From assembly GCA_963829995.1 (NCBI GenBank), contig CAWHKW010000025.1:1-64000 (forward strand): a DNA stretch of 64,000 nt, written 5' to 3'. This document shows positions 17,301 to 24,885 of this stretch, in pieces (position 1 is the first letter of the stretch; each line of letters starts with the position of its first letter). Below the pieces are notes generated by a model. The model saw only the letters and a program-made list of their open reading frames with translations. It was not told the DNA's origin and did no database searches. The position numbers were made by a program, and so were the translations under genes. The DNA comes from JACCZX01 sp963829995 (GTDB lineage Bacteria; Pseudomonadota; Gammaproteobacteria; Burkholderiales; Burkholderiaceae_F).

Positions 17301-20050
17301 ACCGGCTGCTGGGCGGCGCGATGGACGAATCGCTGCAGGTCGGGCTGTACCCGGAACCGCCCGGCACACACCAGGTGTTCGTCAACACCTGCACCGATCC
17401 CGAGAATCCATGGCAGGCACCACGTCCCGAAGCGGTGATCGTCGCCGGGCTCGGTCAGGAGGGAGAGTTGCGCCCCGCCGATCTGGTACGCACAGTGCGC
17501 CAGGCGACGATCGCCTGGGCGCAGCGAATAGGAGAGTTGCGGGAGGACGCGAAAGCGGACGCACCCGCGCTGTTCGAGATTGCAGCCACGCTGATCGGCA
17601 GTGGTGGCAGCGGCATCGCCGTCGGCCAATCGGCGCAGCTCGTCGCGCAAGGCGTGCGCGAGGCCGACGATCGGCTGCGCGAAGCCAACGAGCACGCGGC
17701 GCTGGAGCGCGAGGCCGATCCAACGCGTCCGCCACGCGTGTGGCCGCGCGTCGGTCACCTCTCGCTTGTCGAGCTCTACCTGGATCGCGCCGCCGAAGCC
17801 TGGCGTTCACTGCAGGTGCAGAACGCGGCAACACCCGGCCGCTATGCGGTGACAGACATCGTGCGCGCGGGCACCGGCGCGCTGCGGCGACCGCTTGACT
17901 CCAATTACCGGGGTGCCGCGTACGACTTCATCACCGCCGTCACAGAGACCGGTCCGCACGACCAGGCGACGATTGCCTACAAGCTGGATACCAAGCGAGC
18001 GCGCGCCGAGGTGCGTGCGCAGGCCACACAGGGGCCGCTGCTGCGCGAGCTGGTAGCACGCGCTTCGAATGACCAGAACACCGACCGCCGCATCGGCCGC
18101 ACGCTATTCCAGTTGCTGATTCCCATCGAGATGGAGCCGTTCCTCGGCGGCACGACCGAAATGGTCATCGAGCTTGACAGCGGCACCGCCGGCATCCCGT
18201 GGGAGCTGCTCGATACCGACGCCGGCAACGGCCACCATTCGCTGCCGTGGGCGATTCGCGCCAAGCTGTTGCGCAAACTGCGCACGACGACGTTTCGCCA
18301 GCACGTGGTGGACGCCGAGGCCGACGCCAGCGTGCTCGTGATCGGCGAGCCGAAATGCGATCCCAAAATCTACCCGCGCCTGACCGGCGCGCGCGCCGAG
18401 GCCAACGCGGTGGCCGCGCGCCTGAGCGCGATTGGCGCGCTCGACGCGCAACGCGTGAAGGCGTTGATCAGTCCCGAAGATCCCGAACAGTTCGGCGCCG
18501 ATGCACTCACCGTGGTCAACTCGTTGCTCGAGCGCGACTGGCGCATCGTGCACATCGCGGGCCACGGCGAGCCGCCCGAGCTTGAAGGGCCGGTGCCGGC
18601 AAAACCCGGCGACGCGCCGCAGCGCCTGGTCAATCCGCGCGGCGTCGTGCTGTCCGGCGATGCGTTCCTCGGTACGCGCGAGATTCGCAACATGCGCACC
18701 GTGCCCGAGCTGGTGTTCGTCAACTGTTGCCACTTGGCCGCGCGCAGCGCGAGCGAAGTGCTAAGCGGCACCTACGATCGGTCGCGCTTCGCGGCCAACG
18801 TTTCCGAAGAGCTGATCGAGATCGGCGTGCGCTGTGTCATTGCGGCCGGCTGGGCGGTTGAGGACGAGCCGGCGAAGATCTTCGCGACCACGTTTTACGA
18901 TGCGCTGCTGCGCGGCCGAAGGTTCGTCGACGCGGTAGCCGACGCACGCAGCGCGGCGCATGCGATGGGCGGCAACACCTGGGCCGCATACCAGTGTTAT
19001 GGCGACCCTGACTGGATCTTCCGGCGCGGCGTCGGCGATGCACAGCATCCGGCTACTCCTTTGGCCGATGAGTTCGGCGGCATCTCGTCGGCGCCAGGGC
19101 TGGCGCTGGCGCTCGAATCGCTGGCCATCAAGAGCCGCTACCAGAAAGCGTCAAGGGAAACGCAACGCCCAAAGATCCGACACCTCGAGGACCGCTTCGC
19201 TCCGCTGTGGGGTGGCATGGGTGCAGTGGCCGAATCTTTCGGATTGGCGTGGGCGGAGACGAAGGCAACGGCCGACGCAATCGATTGGTACCGCAAGGCG
19301 CTCGCTGCCAACGACGGCAGTGCCTCGATCAAGGCGGCCGAACAGCTCGGCAATCTGCGCGCACGACTCGCATTGGAGGTCGTGCAGCGCGCGCACAAGC
19401 AAGACGGCGGCGCCAGCCGCGCGCAATTGGAGCAAGCCCGCAGCGAGATCAAGGCCGCGCTTGCGACGCTCGAAGGGCTGACGCAGTTGCAGCCGTCGAT
19501 CGAACGCCAGAATCTTTGCGGCTCAGCATGGAAACGGCTCGCGCTGGTCGAAGCAATCGCCAAGCGGCCCAGCGATGAGCGCACTGCGATCAGCAACATG
19601 AAGGCGGCCTACGCGCGCGCCGAAGCCCTTGCGCGCGCGACGAATTTCGCGGCGCTTTTTTACCCGGCGCTGAACCGGATGGCCGCCGAGCTGATCGTTG
19701 ATGCCGGCAAGCCCGGATGGACGAAGTTCGATTCCGCAACGTTGGACGATGTGCGCGAAAGCCTGACCCTCAGGGCGCGCGACGACCCCGATTTCTGGAG
19801 CTTCGTCGGCATCATCGAGTTGCGCGCGTACCAGGCGATGGCAGAACACCGTCTCGCCGCCGCGCGGCCCGGCATCGAGCTGGAGCTCGACGAGCTATTC
19901 ACGCGCGTCAGCGCGGCCTCGATGTGGAGCTCGGTGCTCGACCAGGCCTCGTTTGTGTTGACGAAGTACGCCGCGCGCGCCGCTGGCGCCGAAGGTCGCG
20001 CCGCGAGCGAGCTGCTGGCTAAGCTGCAGCGTTATGTGCAGGCCAATTGA
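14396..20050 (+). CDS. Giant lipase-LCAT-CHAT-repeat protein
   Basis: 1884 residues in one intact frame, 19 bases after the amidase. Domain order: an N-terminal region; a first alpha/beta-hydrolase (LLVFVHGTFST near 208; HLVTHSRGG with Ser 278); a second, LCAT-like hydrolase (VFLLPGILGSHLKV near 540; LLAHSMGG with Ser 640; LLMLGTPNAGS); a central region of about 400 residues; and a CHAT caspase-like protease domain at about 1240-1550, with His 1390 (IVHIAGHGE) and Cys 1445 (FVNCCHL). The last 300 residues are helical, TPR-like. CHAT proteases execute cleavage in several bacterial conflict systems, while the lipase domains point to membrane lipids. No signal peptide, so probably cytoplasmic until activated. 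Confidence 0.85.
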   Translation: MATTAAQPIVFIVPGQPQPVAATRGAAAAPLPAGLLHGVLKQSVRVGARRGAGDEVRVSAVPGEDVVVLHIAGGPALTLHPETARDLMLAQQGAIKRSRGRGGVDQPEPNEVRVPAQLQWRGLEQAAATRGATRGFLGDVLLSAIEVVTGVGQGGAADFVVKKAVERVDGQVSAGLYALAPESLPPLKGTGTPLVQAPAAPDGAPLLVFVHGTFSTTSGSFGKLWALHPQHVRALFTKYAGRVYGLDHPTLSVSPIENALALVRACPKGARLHLVTHSRGGLVAEVLARVCANPKLSAQDSEFFKGTEYKSQRESLKSLFNEVQTRGIKVERVVRVACPARGTLLASKRLDAYLSVFKWTLELAAIPVAPVLVEFLGEVAQRRADPEKIPGLAAQIPDSPLVRWLHAVDEAIPGELRVVAGDIEGDSVTSWLKTLLADAFYWTDNDLVVQTRSMYGGAPRAAGATFVLDQGGKVSHFNYFTNARTAEAIVNALTQDSPAGFRVIGPLSWSGESATGVRGRTRGDGKPASDRPAVFLLPGILGSHLKVGGKRIWLGWRLINGLKRLDYTPGKADGVEPDGPIGSSYEDISEYLAKTHEVIEFAFDWRKPIEEEARRLAVAVEAALDARKVSGKPVRLLAHSMGGVLARTMQLERPAVWKRLMTHPDARLLMLGTPNAGSWAPMQVLSGDDTFGNMLVTFGAPFQDRAARALMARFPGFIQLQAALLDDQLALSKEATWQALADDDLRRVRENSWWHRQEMQIGSYSWGVPPQNVLDRAVALRKRLDAQAAGDLASFKDKLLLVLGHASFTPDGYSLADEGLVYLDAPDDGDGRVTVASARLPGVRTWQLDCEHGGLADAKQAFEAYRELLDTGTTRLLQPYVETPAVRGAAVASPARVRSRPSRNKVAGPPPQSTRDVLALASGQPIGSASRGAALPVTVINGDLSFIRQPLLLGHYRSLRLSGTEFVMNRLLGGAMDESLQVGLYPEPPGTHQVFVNTCTDPENPWQAPRPEAVIVAGLGQEGELRPADLVRTVRQATIAWAQRIGELREDAKADAPALFEIAATLIGSGGSGIAVGQSAQLVAQGVREADDRLREANEHAALEREADPTRPPRVWPRVGHLSLVELYLDRAAEAWRSLQVQNAATPGRYAVTDIVRAGTGALRRPLDSNYRGAAYDFITAVTETGPHDQATIAYKLDTKRARAEVRAQATQGPLLRELVARASNDQNTDRRIGRTLFQLLIPIEMEPFLGGTTEMVIELDSGTAGIPWELLDTDAGNGHHSLPWAIRAKLLRKLRTTTFRQHVVDAEADASVLVIGEPKCDPKIYPRLTGARAEANAVAARLSAIGALDAQRVKALISPEDPEQFGADALTVVNSLLERDWRIVHIAGHGEPPELEGPVPAKPGDAPQRLVNPRGVVLSGDAFLGTREIRNMRTVPELVFVNCCHLAARSASEVLSGTYDRSRFAANVSEELIEIGVRCVIAAGWAVEDEPAKIFATTFYDALLRGRRFVDAVADARSAAHAMGGNTWAAYQCYGDPDWIFRRGVGDAQHPATPLADEFGGISSAPGLALALESLAIKSRYQKASRETQRPKIRHLEDRFAPLWGGMGAVAESFGLAWAETKATADAIDWYRKALAANDGSASIKAAEQLGNLRARLALEVVQRAHKQDGGASRAQLEQARSEIKAALATLEGLTQLQPSIERQNLCGSAWKRLALVEAIAKRPSDERTAISNMKAAYARAEALARATNFAALFYPALNRMAAELIVDAGKPGWTKFDSATLDDVRESLTLRARDDPDFWSFVGIIELRAYQAMAEHRLAAARPGIELELDELFTRVSAASMWSSVLDQASFVLTKYAARAAGAEGRAASELLAKLQRYVQAN

Positions 20051-20103
20051 ACCTGTGAAGCCGATCCGTGCTCGCGGCCGCTGGTCGTGGCGCCGGCGAC
20101 CGT

Positions 20104-21792
20104 CTAGAGGATGTTGGCCGTTTTGTTCGCGACGCAAAGCAGTTGATCGAATATCACATGGGCGCGAAGTTCTGAGCCGACGATTCGCCGACCAAGGCTC
20201 TGCGGCTCTTTCCCTTCTTCGACGAGCAACGCGTCTGCAAGAGCCCAATCGGTGTGTTCATCACCGATGGCCACGACCCGTTCGAGCAAGCCGGTGCGCG
20301 CAAGTACGCGTAGCTCGTAGCTGGTGCCCTTTCGCTGTGCGGTCAAGCCACGCAAGTCAAGCAGGATCGCGTCGCTGATGTGCATCAGCTGCTCTACCGT
20401 TTGCTGCCATGCGCTATTGAAGCAGAACACTTCACCGATGCTGTAGCGGCCTTCACGATCGGCCCGAGTATGCAGACGATTACTCAGCTGCACCGGGCTT
20501 GCAGCGGTAGGCAGGAAGTGGTCGTATAACCTGCCCACGAGGAAGAGAGCACACTCGTGCGGGTCTACATTCGTAGTGGCCAGGTCGGGGCCGCCGATCT
20601 GATGCACGGGGCCCGCGTATCGCCATCGCGACTGCAGGTCGTCCAGCAGCCTCAGTTGCTTTCGATCGTGTGCGAACACGCGCAGCACAAGCAGACGAGG
20701 CCCGGGGCTCGCCGGTGCATGTCGCCCCAAAGTCAGCGCGTAGGTGGCCACTGCAAACCCTGTCCAAGGCAACGCAAGCCATGCCAGCCAGTGCAAAGGC
20801 GTGCTCTGCTCGGCCAGACTTCCAGTGACCAGGGTCAGAGCAATCAGCGCCAGCGAAACAACGCTGATCAGGGACAGCTCACTCAACCATCCTTCCTCGA
20901 CCAGCCGCGCAAGGCCATCGAGTGCCTTGAATCCCAGCCACACGGCCAACGCGAAAATGGTGGTGCCGATTGCAAAATACGGCGCCGACAGCGCCGACTG
21001 CCCGGGCGCTGTAGCCTCGACGAAGCAGGCACCCACATGCGGCTCGAGGTATCCGTATGGAATCAATAACAGCACCAGAGCAACAGCTGTCACCACAAAC
21101 ACCGGAAGCACCATGCCGCGCAGCCTGCGCTGGAAAATGCTCAGGTAGGCCAGAACGACAACGATTGCGCCCATTACCGTTTCCAGCACTTCGGGATCAT
21201 CGGAATCACTAGGAGTTACGGCGGCGGGCGCGGCCGCGGTAAGGCTCACGATAAGCACGGCAGCGAGTGCACAGGCAATGAGCCCGAACACCAGCACCCG
21301 CCGTGCGAAACGTTGCGGGAGGTTGATGTAAGCGGGACCGAGCGCAAGCACACCAGCTCCCAAGACGAAGAAAGCCTTGTCGGAAGCAGATCCATCGGCA
21401 AGCACCCAGTGGGCCACCGGCAGCGCCAACAACACGAACACAAACCACGCCAGTGTCGTGCCGACTGCGATGCGGCGCTCGCGACGCGACACGAGATCGA
21501 GCAGGTCTGTTCCATCGCCCACGGACTCGGAGTTAACCCCCGCAATGTTCCTTGATCTGTCGGCGGCAGCGGCACTCTGCGACCACCATTGCGACGGTCG
21601 CGGCGCGACCTGGTTGAATCGCATCAGACGGACGATGCGACTTCGATAGGCTCTTTGCACCAATGGCGAAGCGAGCGCCGAGCCACTCAGCGCGAGCAGC
21701 AAGATCGCAACCAGCATTAAAGAAAGTCCCTCGGACAACAACAACGACTCCGGCGGCCCGGGTGGTCGATTCAAGCAGGACAAGTCGAACAT
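20104..21792 (-). CDS. Nine-helix membrane protein with C-terminal soluble domain
   Basis: About 562 residues from ATG 21792, whose A is shared with the TGA stop of the upstream DUF2628 gene, so translation is coupled. About nine hydrophobic helices occupy residues 15-350. A soluble domain of about 200 residues follows: LLVLRVFAHDRKQLRLLDDL, a conserved-looking VHQIGGPDLATT, CALFLVGRLYDHFL and ISDAILLDLRGLTAQRKGTSYEL. The last pattern (hydrophobic strand ending in DLR, then an E-L helix) resembles Rossmann-like or TIR/SLOG-type sensor-effector folds, but I do not recognise the family. It ends 53 bases from the convergent CHAT gene. Possibly the membrane component of the island's system. Confidence 0.6.
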   Translation of the reverse strand: MFDLSCLNRPPGPPESLLLSEGLSLMLVAILLLALSGSALASPLVQRAYRSRIVRLMRFNQVAPRPSQWWSQSAAAADRSRNIAGVNSESVGDGTDLLDLVSRRERRIAVGTTLAWFVFVLLALPVAHWVLADGSASDKAFFVLGAGVLALGPAYINLPQRFARRVLVFGLIACALAAVLIVSLTAAAPAAVTPSDSDDPEVLETVMGAIVVVLAYLSIFQRRLRGMVLPVFVVTAVALVLLLIPYGYLEPHVGACFVEATAPGQSALSAPYFAIGTTIFALAVWLGFKALDGLARLVEEGWLSELSLISVVSLALIALTLVTGSLAEQSTPLHWLAWLALPWTGFAVATYALTLGRHAPASPGPRLLVLRVFAHDRKQLRLLDDLQSRWRYAGPVHQIGGPDLATTNVDPHECALFLVGRLYDHFLPTAASPVQLSNRLHTRADREGRYSIGEVFCFNSAWQQTVEQLMHISDAILLDLRGLTAQRKGTSYELRVLARTGLLERVVAIGDEHTDWALADALLVEEGKEPQSLGRRIVGSELRAHVIFDQLLCVANKTANIL

Positions 21793-22100
21793 CACGTCCC
21801 CCCTCCGCTCTGCGCTGGTTCTTCGGCCGTGATGCGCCATCCCCTCCGCTCGAGCAGCCACCGATGAACGCGATTGCCCAGAGACCCGAGAAGTACGAAC
21901 TGCGCGACACACAAGACCCACTGCGTAATCTGACCAGCGACGTTGCTAATTACGCCGGCCACAACCAAGATCACTGCCAGGAGATACAGGCGTCTGTGCA
22001 GGGCCCAGACGGGAGAGGCGAGCGCTGCGAACCACGAAAAGCCGCTGTCGTTGATAACGCAGTCACCGCGATCATTGACGTAAAGTCGCTGCCGGGACAT
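21792..22100 (-). CDS. Small DUF2628-type membrane protein
   Basis: 102 residues with the pattern FSWFAALASPVWALHRRLYL and a second hydrophobic stretch WVLCVAQFVLLGSLGNRVHRW. This resembles DUF2628 proteins, small inner-membrane proteins of unknown function. Its stop TGA (21794-21792) overlaps the ATG of the nine-helix protein, so the two are probably made together and may form one complex. Confidence 0.65.
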   Translation of the reverse strand: MSRQRLYVNDRGDCVINDSGFSWFAALASPVWALHRRLYLLAVILVVAGVISNVAGQITQWVLCVAQFVLLGSLGNRVHRWLLERRGWRITAEEPAQSGGGT

Positions 22101-22192
22101 AGCAAGACGATCAGCTAGCGCTTAGGAGGGTCGGGCGGCTCAGCAAGTGACTTCGACCTTTCGGCGGAGCAGCAATGTTGCTGCAGTGAACC

Positions 22193-22837
22193 TCACCACA
22201 CATTGCCGGCCCCGGGTGTATAGCTCGCACTCACCACGGCGTTGCTGATCAACGTGTCGCATTTCACGACACCGCTGAATTGCGACATGCCGGCATTGAC
22301 CGTTACCAGGCCGGCGCTGACCACTAACGTACTGGCGCTGATCTCTACGGTAGATGCCGCGTTTACTTTCACGCCGGACGGCGACAAGGTGACGGAGTTG
22401 CCGTGGGTGTCTTCGGCGCGCACGGTACCGGGGCTATCGTCCAGCGTCAGGCGCTGTCCGCCTGGCGTTTCGACAACAAGGCTTTTGTTGTCCTTGTCGT
22501 CGAGTATGCGCAACGTAACGCCGTTGCGCGAACGGATCAGCATGACGCTCGCCGGCGGGGCGCCAACAGAGGGCGGGGGTGCCGTCTTGCTCCACAGCGC
22601 GCCCATAACGCACGGCGCCCGGATGTCTCCTCGCACAAACGCTACAAGCACCTCGTCGCCCACTTCCGGAATGAACAACGTGCCGCTATCCCGGCCCGCC
22701 ATCACCGTGCCCAATCGCGCCCACAGGTCACTGCGTCGGCGCGTCAGCCCAGCTACCCGCACAAACACACGGGCCAGATTCTCTGGATCGCGATTGTCGA
22801 GAACGGAGGCTGAATAGAGTCCGTTGAGAGTAGCCAT
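22193..22837 (-). CDS. Phage baseplate assembly protein V (gpV/spike-like)
   Basis: 214 residues with an ideal AGGAGG six bases before the ATG. Residues 5-85 form the gp5-type OB domain (ARVFVRVAGL, GTLFIPEVGDEVLVAFVRGD, CVMGALWSKTAPPP). A repetitive beta-strand region follows (GQRLTLDDSPG, GNSVTLSPSGVKVNAASTVE, SASTLVVSAGLVTVNAG), the start of a spike beta-helix. Such proteins form the tip of contractile phage tails and related injection systems. It lacks the gp27-like hub of VgrG and stands without sheath or wedge genes. The nearest tail genes are the tail-tube pair at 33.4-34.3 kb. Confidence 0.82.
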   Translation of the reverse strand: MATLNGLYSASVLDNRDPENLARVFVRVAGLTRRRSDLWARLGTVMAGRDSGTLFIPEVGDEVLVAFVRGDIRAPCVMGALWSKTAPPPSVGAPPASVMLIRSRNGVTLRILDDKDNKSLVVETPGGQRLTLDDSPGTVRAEDTHGNSVTLSPSGVKVNAASTVEISASTLVVSAGLVTVNAGMSQFSGVVKCDTLISNAVVSASYTPGAGNVW

Positions 22838-22872
22838 GCGTTGCCTCCTGCTGCCGGGGACTCTTCTTAACG

Positions 22873-23364
22873 CTACTTAGATGGGCGCGCAAGCTTGCTC
22901 GTATACAGCACGGCGTCGCCTTGCTTCAGCCAATCTTTAGGCAGTTCGAGGAGCAGCTCAGCGCCAAGCGTGTAGGCGAAGGACGTTCGCCCGAGCTGGT
23001 CGAGCTCGATTTCTCCGCGTCGTGCGGTCACATCGAACTTGCCGCGGGCTTTCGCGGGTCGTTGTACCCGGCTGCACGAGATCGTCACTGTCGAGTATGG
23101 GCCGGGATACGAGAGACAAGCGTAGGCGTCCCAAGTGCCTTGGAACGTGCCGTCTTTTGCGATGACGATGTTGAGGAAGAAAGATGAACCGGCGCGAGAC
23201 GGATTGGTGAACGTTACGCGCTCCGTCGAAACCCAACGGCCGGATAGCTCAGTCAAGGAGGCTTCTGCCTGAGCCCGCTCGTCAGCACGCGCTGGCGTAC
23301 TGAACGCCACAATCTGCATACAGCCCCAGACCAGGGCGATGACCAAATTTAGGAGCCTGCGCAT
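22873..23364 (-). CDS. Exported protein of unknown function
   Basis: 163 residues. A cleavable signal peptide (LNLVIALVWGCMQIVAFSTPARA) precedes a mature domain of alternating beta strands, such as GRWVSTERVTF, FFLNIVIAKDGTFQGTW and EIELDQLG, as in small lipocalin-like or beta-sandwich proteins. A similar strand pattern, a GRW start followed by strands, occurs at the C-terminus of the TIR protein at 32146-33405, but I cannot show relatedness. It lies 50 bases downstream of the cytochrome operon and 35 bases before the spike gene, so it could belong to either transcript. Confidence 0.55.
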   Translation of the reverse strand: MRRLLNLVIALVWGCMQIVAFSTPARADERAQAEASLTELSGRWVSTERVTFTNPSRAGSSFFLNIVIAKDGTFQGTWDAYACLSYPGPYSTVTISCSRVQRPAKARGKFDVTARRGEIELDQLGRTSFAYTLGAELLLELPKDWLKQGDAVLYTSKLARPSK

Positions 23365-23414
23365 CTGGCCCTCATCTAAGAACGCATCGCCAGCGTCAGC
23401 GCATCAGCACTCTG

Positions 23415-24875
23415 TTACAGCGTCTTCAGATACTCGATCAGACTTTCTTTCTCCGCGGCCGGCAACGTGGTGCCGAAAACGTGGCCTCCGTTGCCGTTGG
23501 CAAGCGCGCTGGTATCGAACTTCGTGCCGACGCGCTCGGCCTCCGCACCTTGCGATACAAAGCCGACATTCTTCTGGTCGTACAGGTCGTAGCCACGCCA
23601 GAAAACCTTGGGACGGTTGGCCGGCGGTTCGAGCAGATCGCGCAGCGTCGGCACCGCGCCGTGGTGCAAATACGGTCCGCGCACCCACACGCCATCGAGG
23701 AACGGAGGGTTGTAGCCATCGAGCGGCGCCTCGACCAATCCCTTGCGGATGATGCCCATCTCGGTCACGACCTTGTTCGCTGCGACGGCGTTGTCCTTGT
23801 TCCACGTATCCATCCGGCCGCGATCGGTGTCGATGCCGGCGAGTGGCATGCGGCGGCCCGTCTTGTCGCTGGCATGGCACGAAGCGCAGTGCTGGTCGAA
23901 GACGGTTTTTCCCGCTTCGGCTCGCGCAGCGTCGATGGCGAACGGATACTTAGGCGCAGGCTTGTTGGTCAGGTAATCCTGGAGCCACTTGATCTGCTCG
24001 AGAAACTCGTCGTTACTCTTCGGCGGTGCGCCGAGCACGCCGAGCGCGGAATCGATGATCACCGAGTAGGCATCGTGGCTGTCGCCCGACCAGTTCATCG
24101 TGGTTCCTGCGACGTTGTATTTCTTCAGGTTCCAGATTGACGGAATGTCTCCAGGCCCGAAAGTGTTGTCCATCGGCAGCTCGAGCATGAAGTACTTCGT
24201 CAGGTTCATCGAATCATCGCGGCCGCGGCCCCAGTCCGGAAAATCCTTGCGGTAGATCCACGCGAACTGCGCCTCCCGCTCGAGCAGCCGCTTCTTGGTC
24301 ATCGGAATGATCAAAAAGCGATAAGCGAGCGCATCGTCGAACGCGAGATCGGTCACCAGATTGATTTCCCGCATCAGGTTGTCGGCGTTGAAGCGCGGAT
24401 CCTTGGCGCAATCGACCAGGAACTTAAAGAACGCTTCCAGGTTCAACGTGTGGCCGGGCCCTGCGTTCAGAAATACCGGGTTCTGGTTCGGTGCCTCGCG
24501 ATAGTTGGTCGTGTGGCACGCCGCGCAGTTGTTGCCGACACGCGCAAACCCAATCGTTTTCTTCGTGAATCCGATCGGCAACTCCTTGCCCTGCTCCCAC
24601 GACACGCCAAGCGATGCATAGCCGCCGGGCCCCGGCAGCTTCTCGGGGAACAGCCGCGGCAACACATAGAAGATCCAGTACGGAATTCCGGCGTCGCGCT
24701 CGCCGCCGATCGAGCCATAGCGGAAGCGCATCTCGGGCGTGGCGGTCATCCATTCTTCCTGCGGCACTTCGCGAAAGAACTTGTACCAACCGTAATAGCC
24801 AAACGCAGCGCCCAATATCAACAGCAAGGCCAGGATCGTTTTCCACTTTGAACTCGATTTCCTGCTGAGCGTCAT
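23415..24875 (-). CDS. Dihaem cytochrome c, membrane-anchored (RoxA/CCP-like family)
   Basis: 486 residues. An uncleaved N-terminal helix (ILALLLILGAAFGYYGWY) anchors a large periplasmic part with two haem c sites: NNCAACHTTNY near residue 117 and QHCASCHASDK near 333. The C-terminal section (GVWVRGPYLHHGAVPTLRDLL) is shared with dihaem peroxidase/RoxA-type proteins, where the second haem domain closes the active site. Its neighbour at 24886-26475 is clearly paralogous. The family includes peroxidases and rubber-type oxygenases; a substrate cannot be named from sequence. It is the last gene of a five-gene operon, with a 10-base spacer. Confidence 0.75.
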   Translation of the reverse strand: MTLSRKSSSKWKTILALLLILGAAFGYYGWYKFFREVPQEEWMTATPEMRFRYGSIGGERDAGIPYWIFYVLPRLFPEKLPGPGGYASLGVSWEQGKELPIGFTKKTIGFARVGNNCAACHTTNYREAPNQNPVFLNAGPGHTLNLEAFFKFLVDCAKDPRFNADNLMREINLVTDLAFDDALAYRFLIIPMTKKRLLEREAQFAWIYRKDFPDWGRGRDDSMNLTKYFMLELPMDNTFGPGDIPSIWNLKKYNVAGTTMNWSGDSHDAYSVIIDSALGVLGAPPKSNDEFLEQIKWLQDYLTNKPAPKYPFAIDAARAEAGKTVFDQHCASCHASDKTGRRMPLAGIDTDRGRMDTWNKDNAVAANKVVTEMGIIRKGLVEAPLDGYNPPFLDGVWVRGPYLHHGAVPTLRDLLEPPANRPKVFWRGYDLYDQKNVGFVSQGAEAERVGTKFDTSALANGNGGHVFGTTLPAAEKESLIEYLKTL

Positions 24876-24885
24876 CGTCTGATCC

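Noticed and set aside
14752..19849. Many long open frames on both strands inside the 1884-residue gene
   Set aside because: High GC content produces long shadow frames; they lack conserved motifs and ribosome-binding sites, whereas the main frame carries several full domains.
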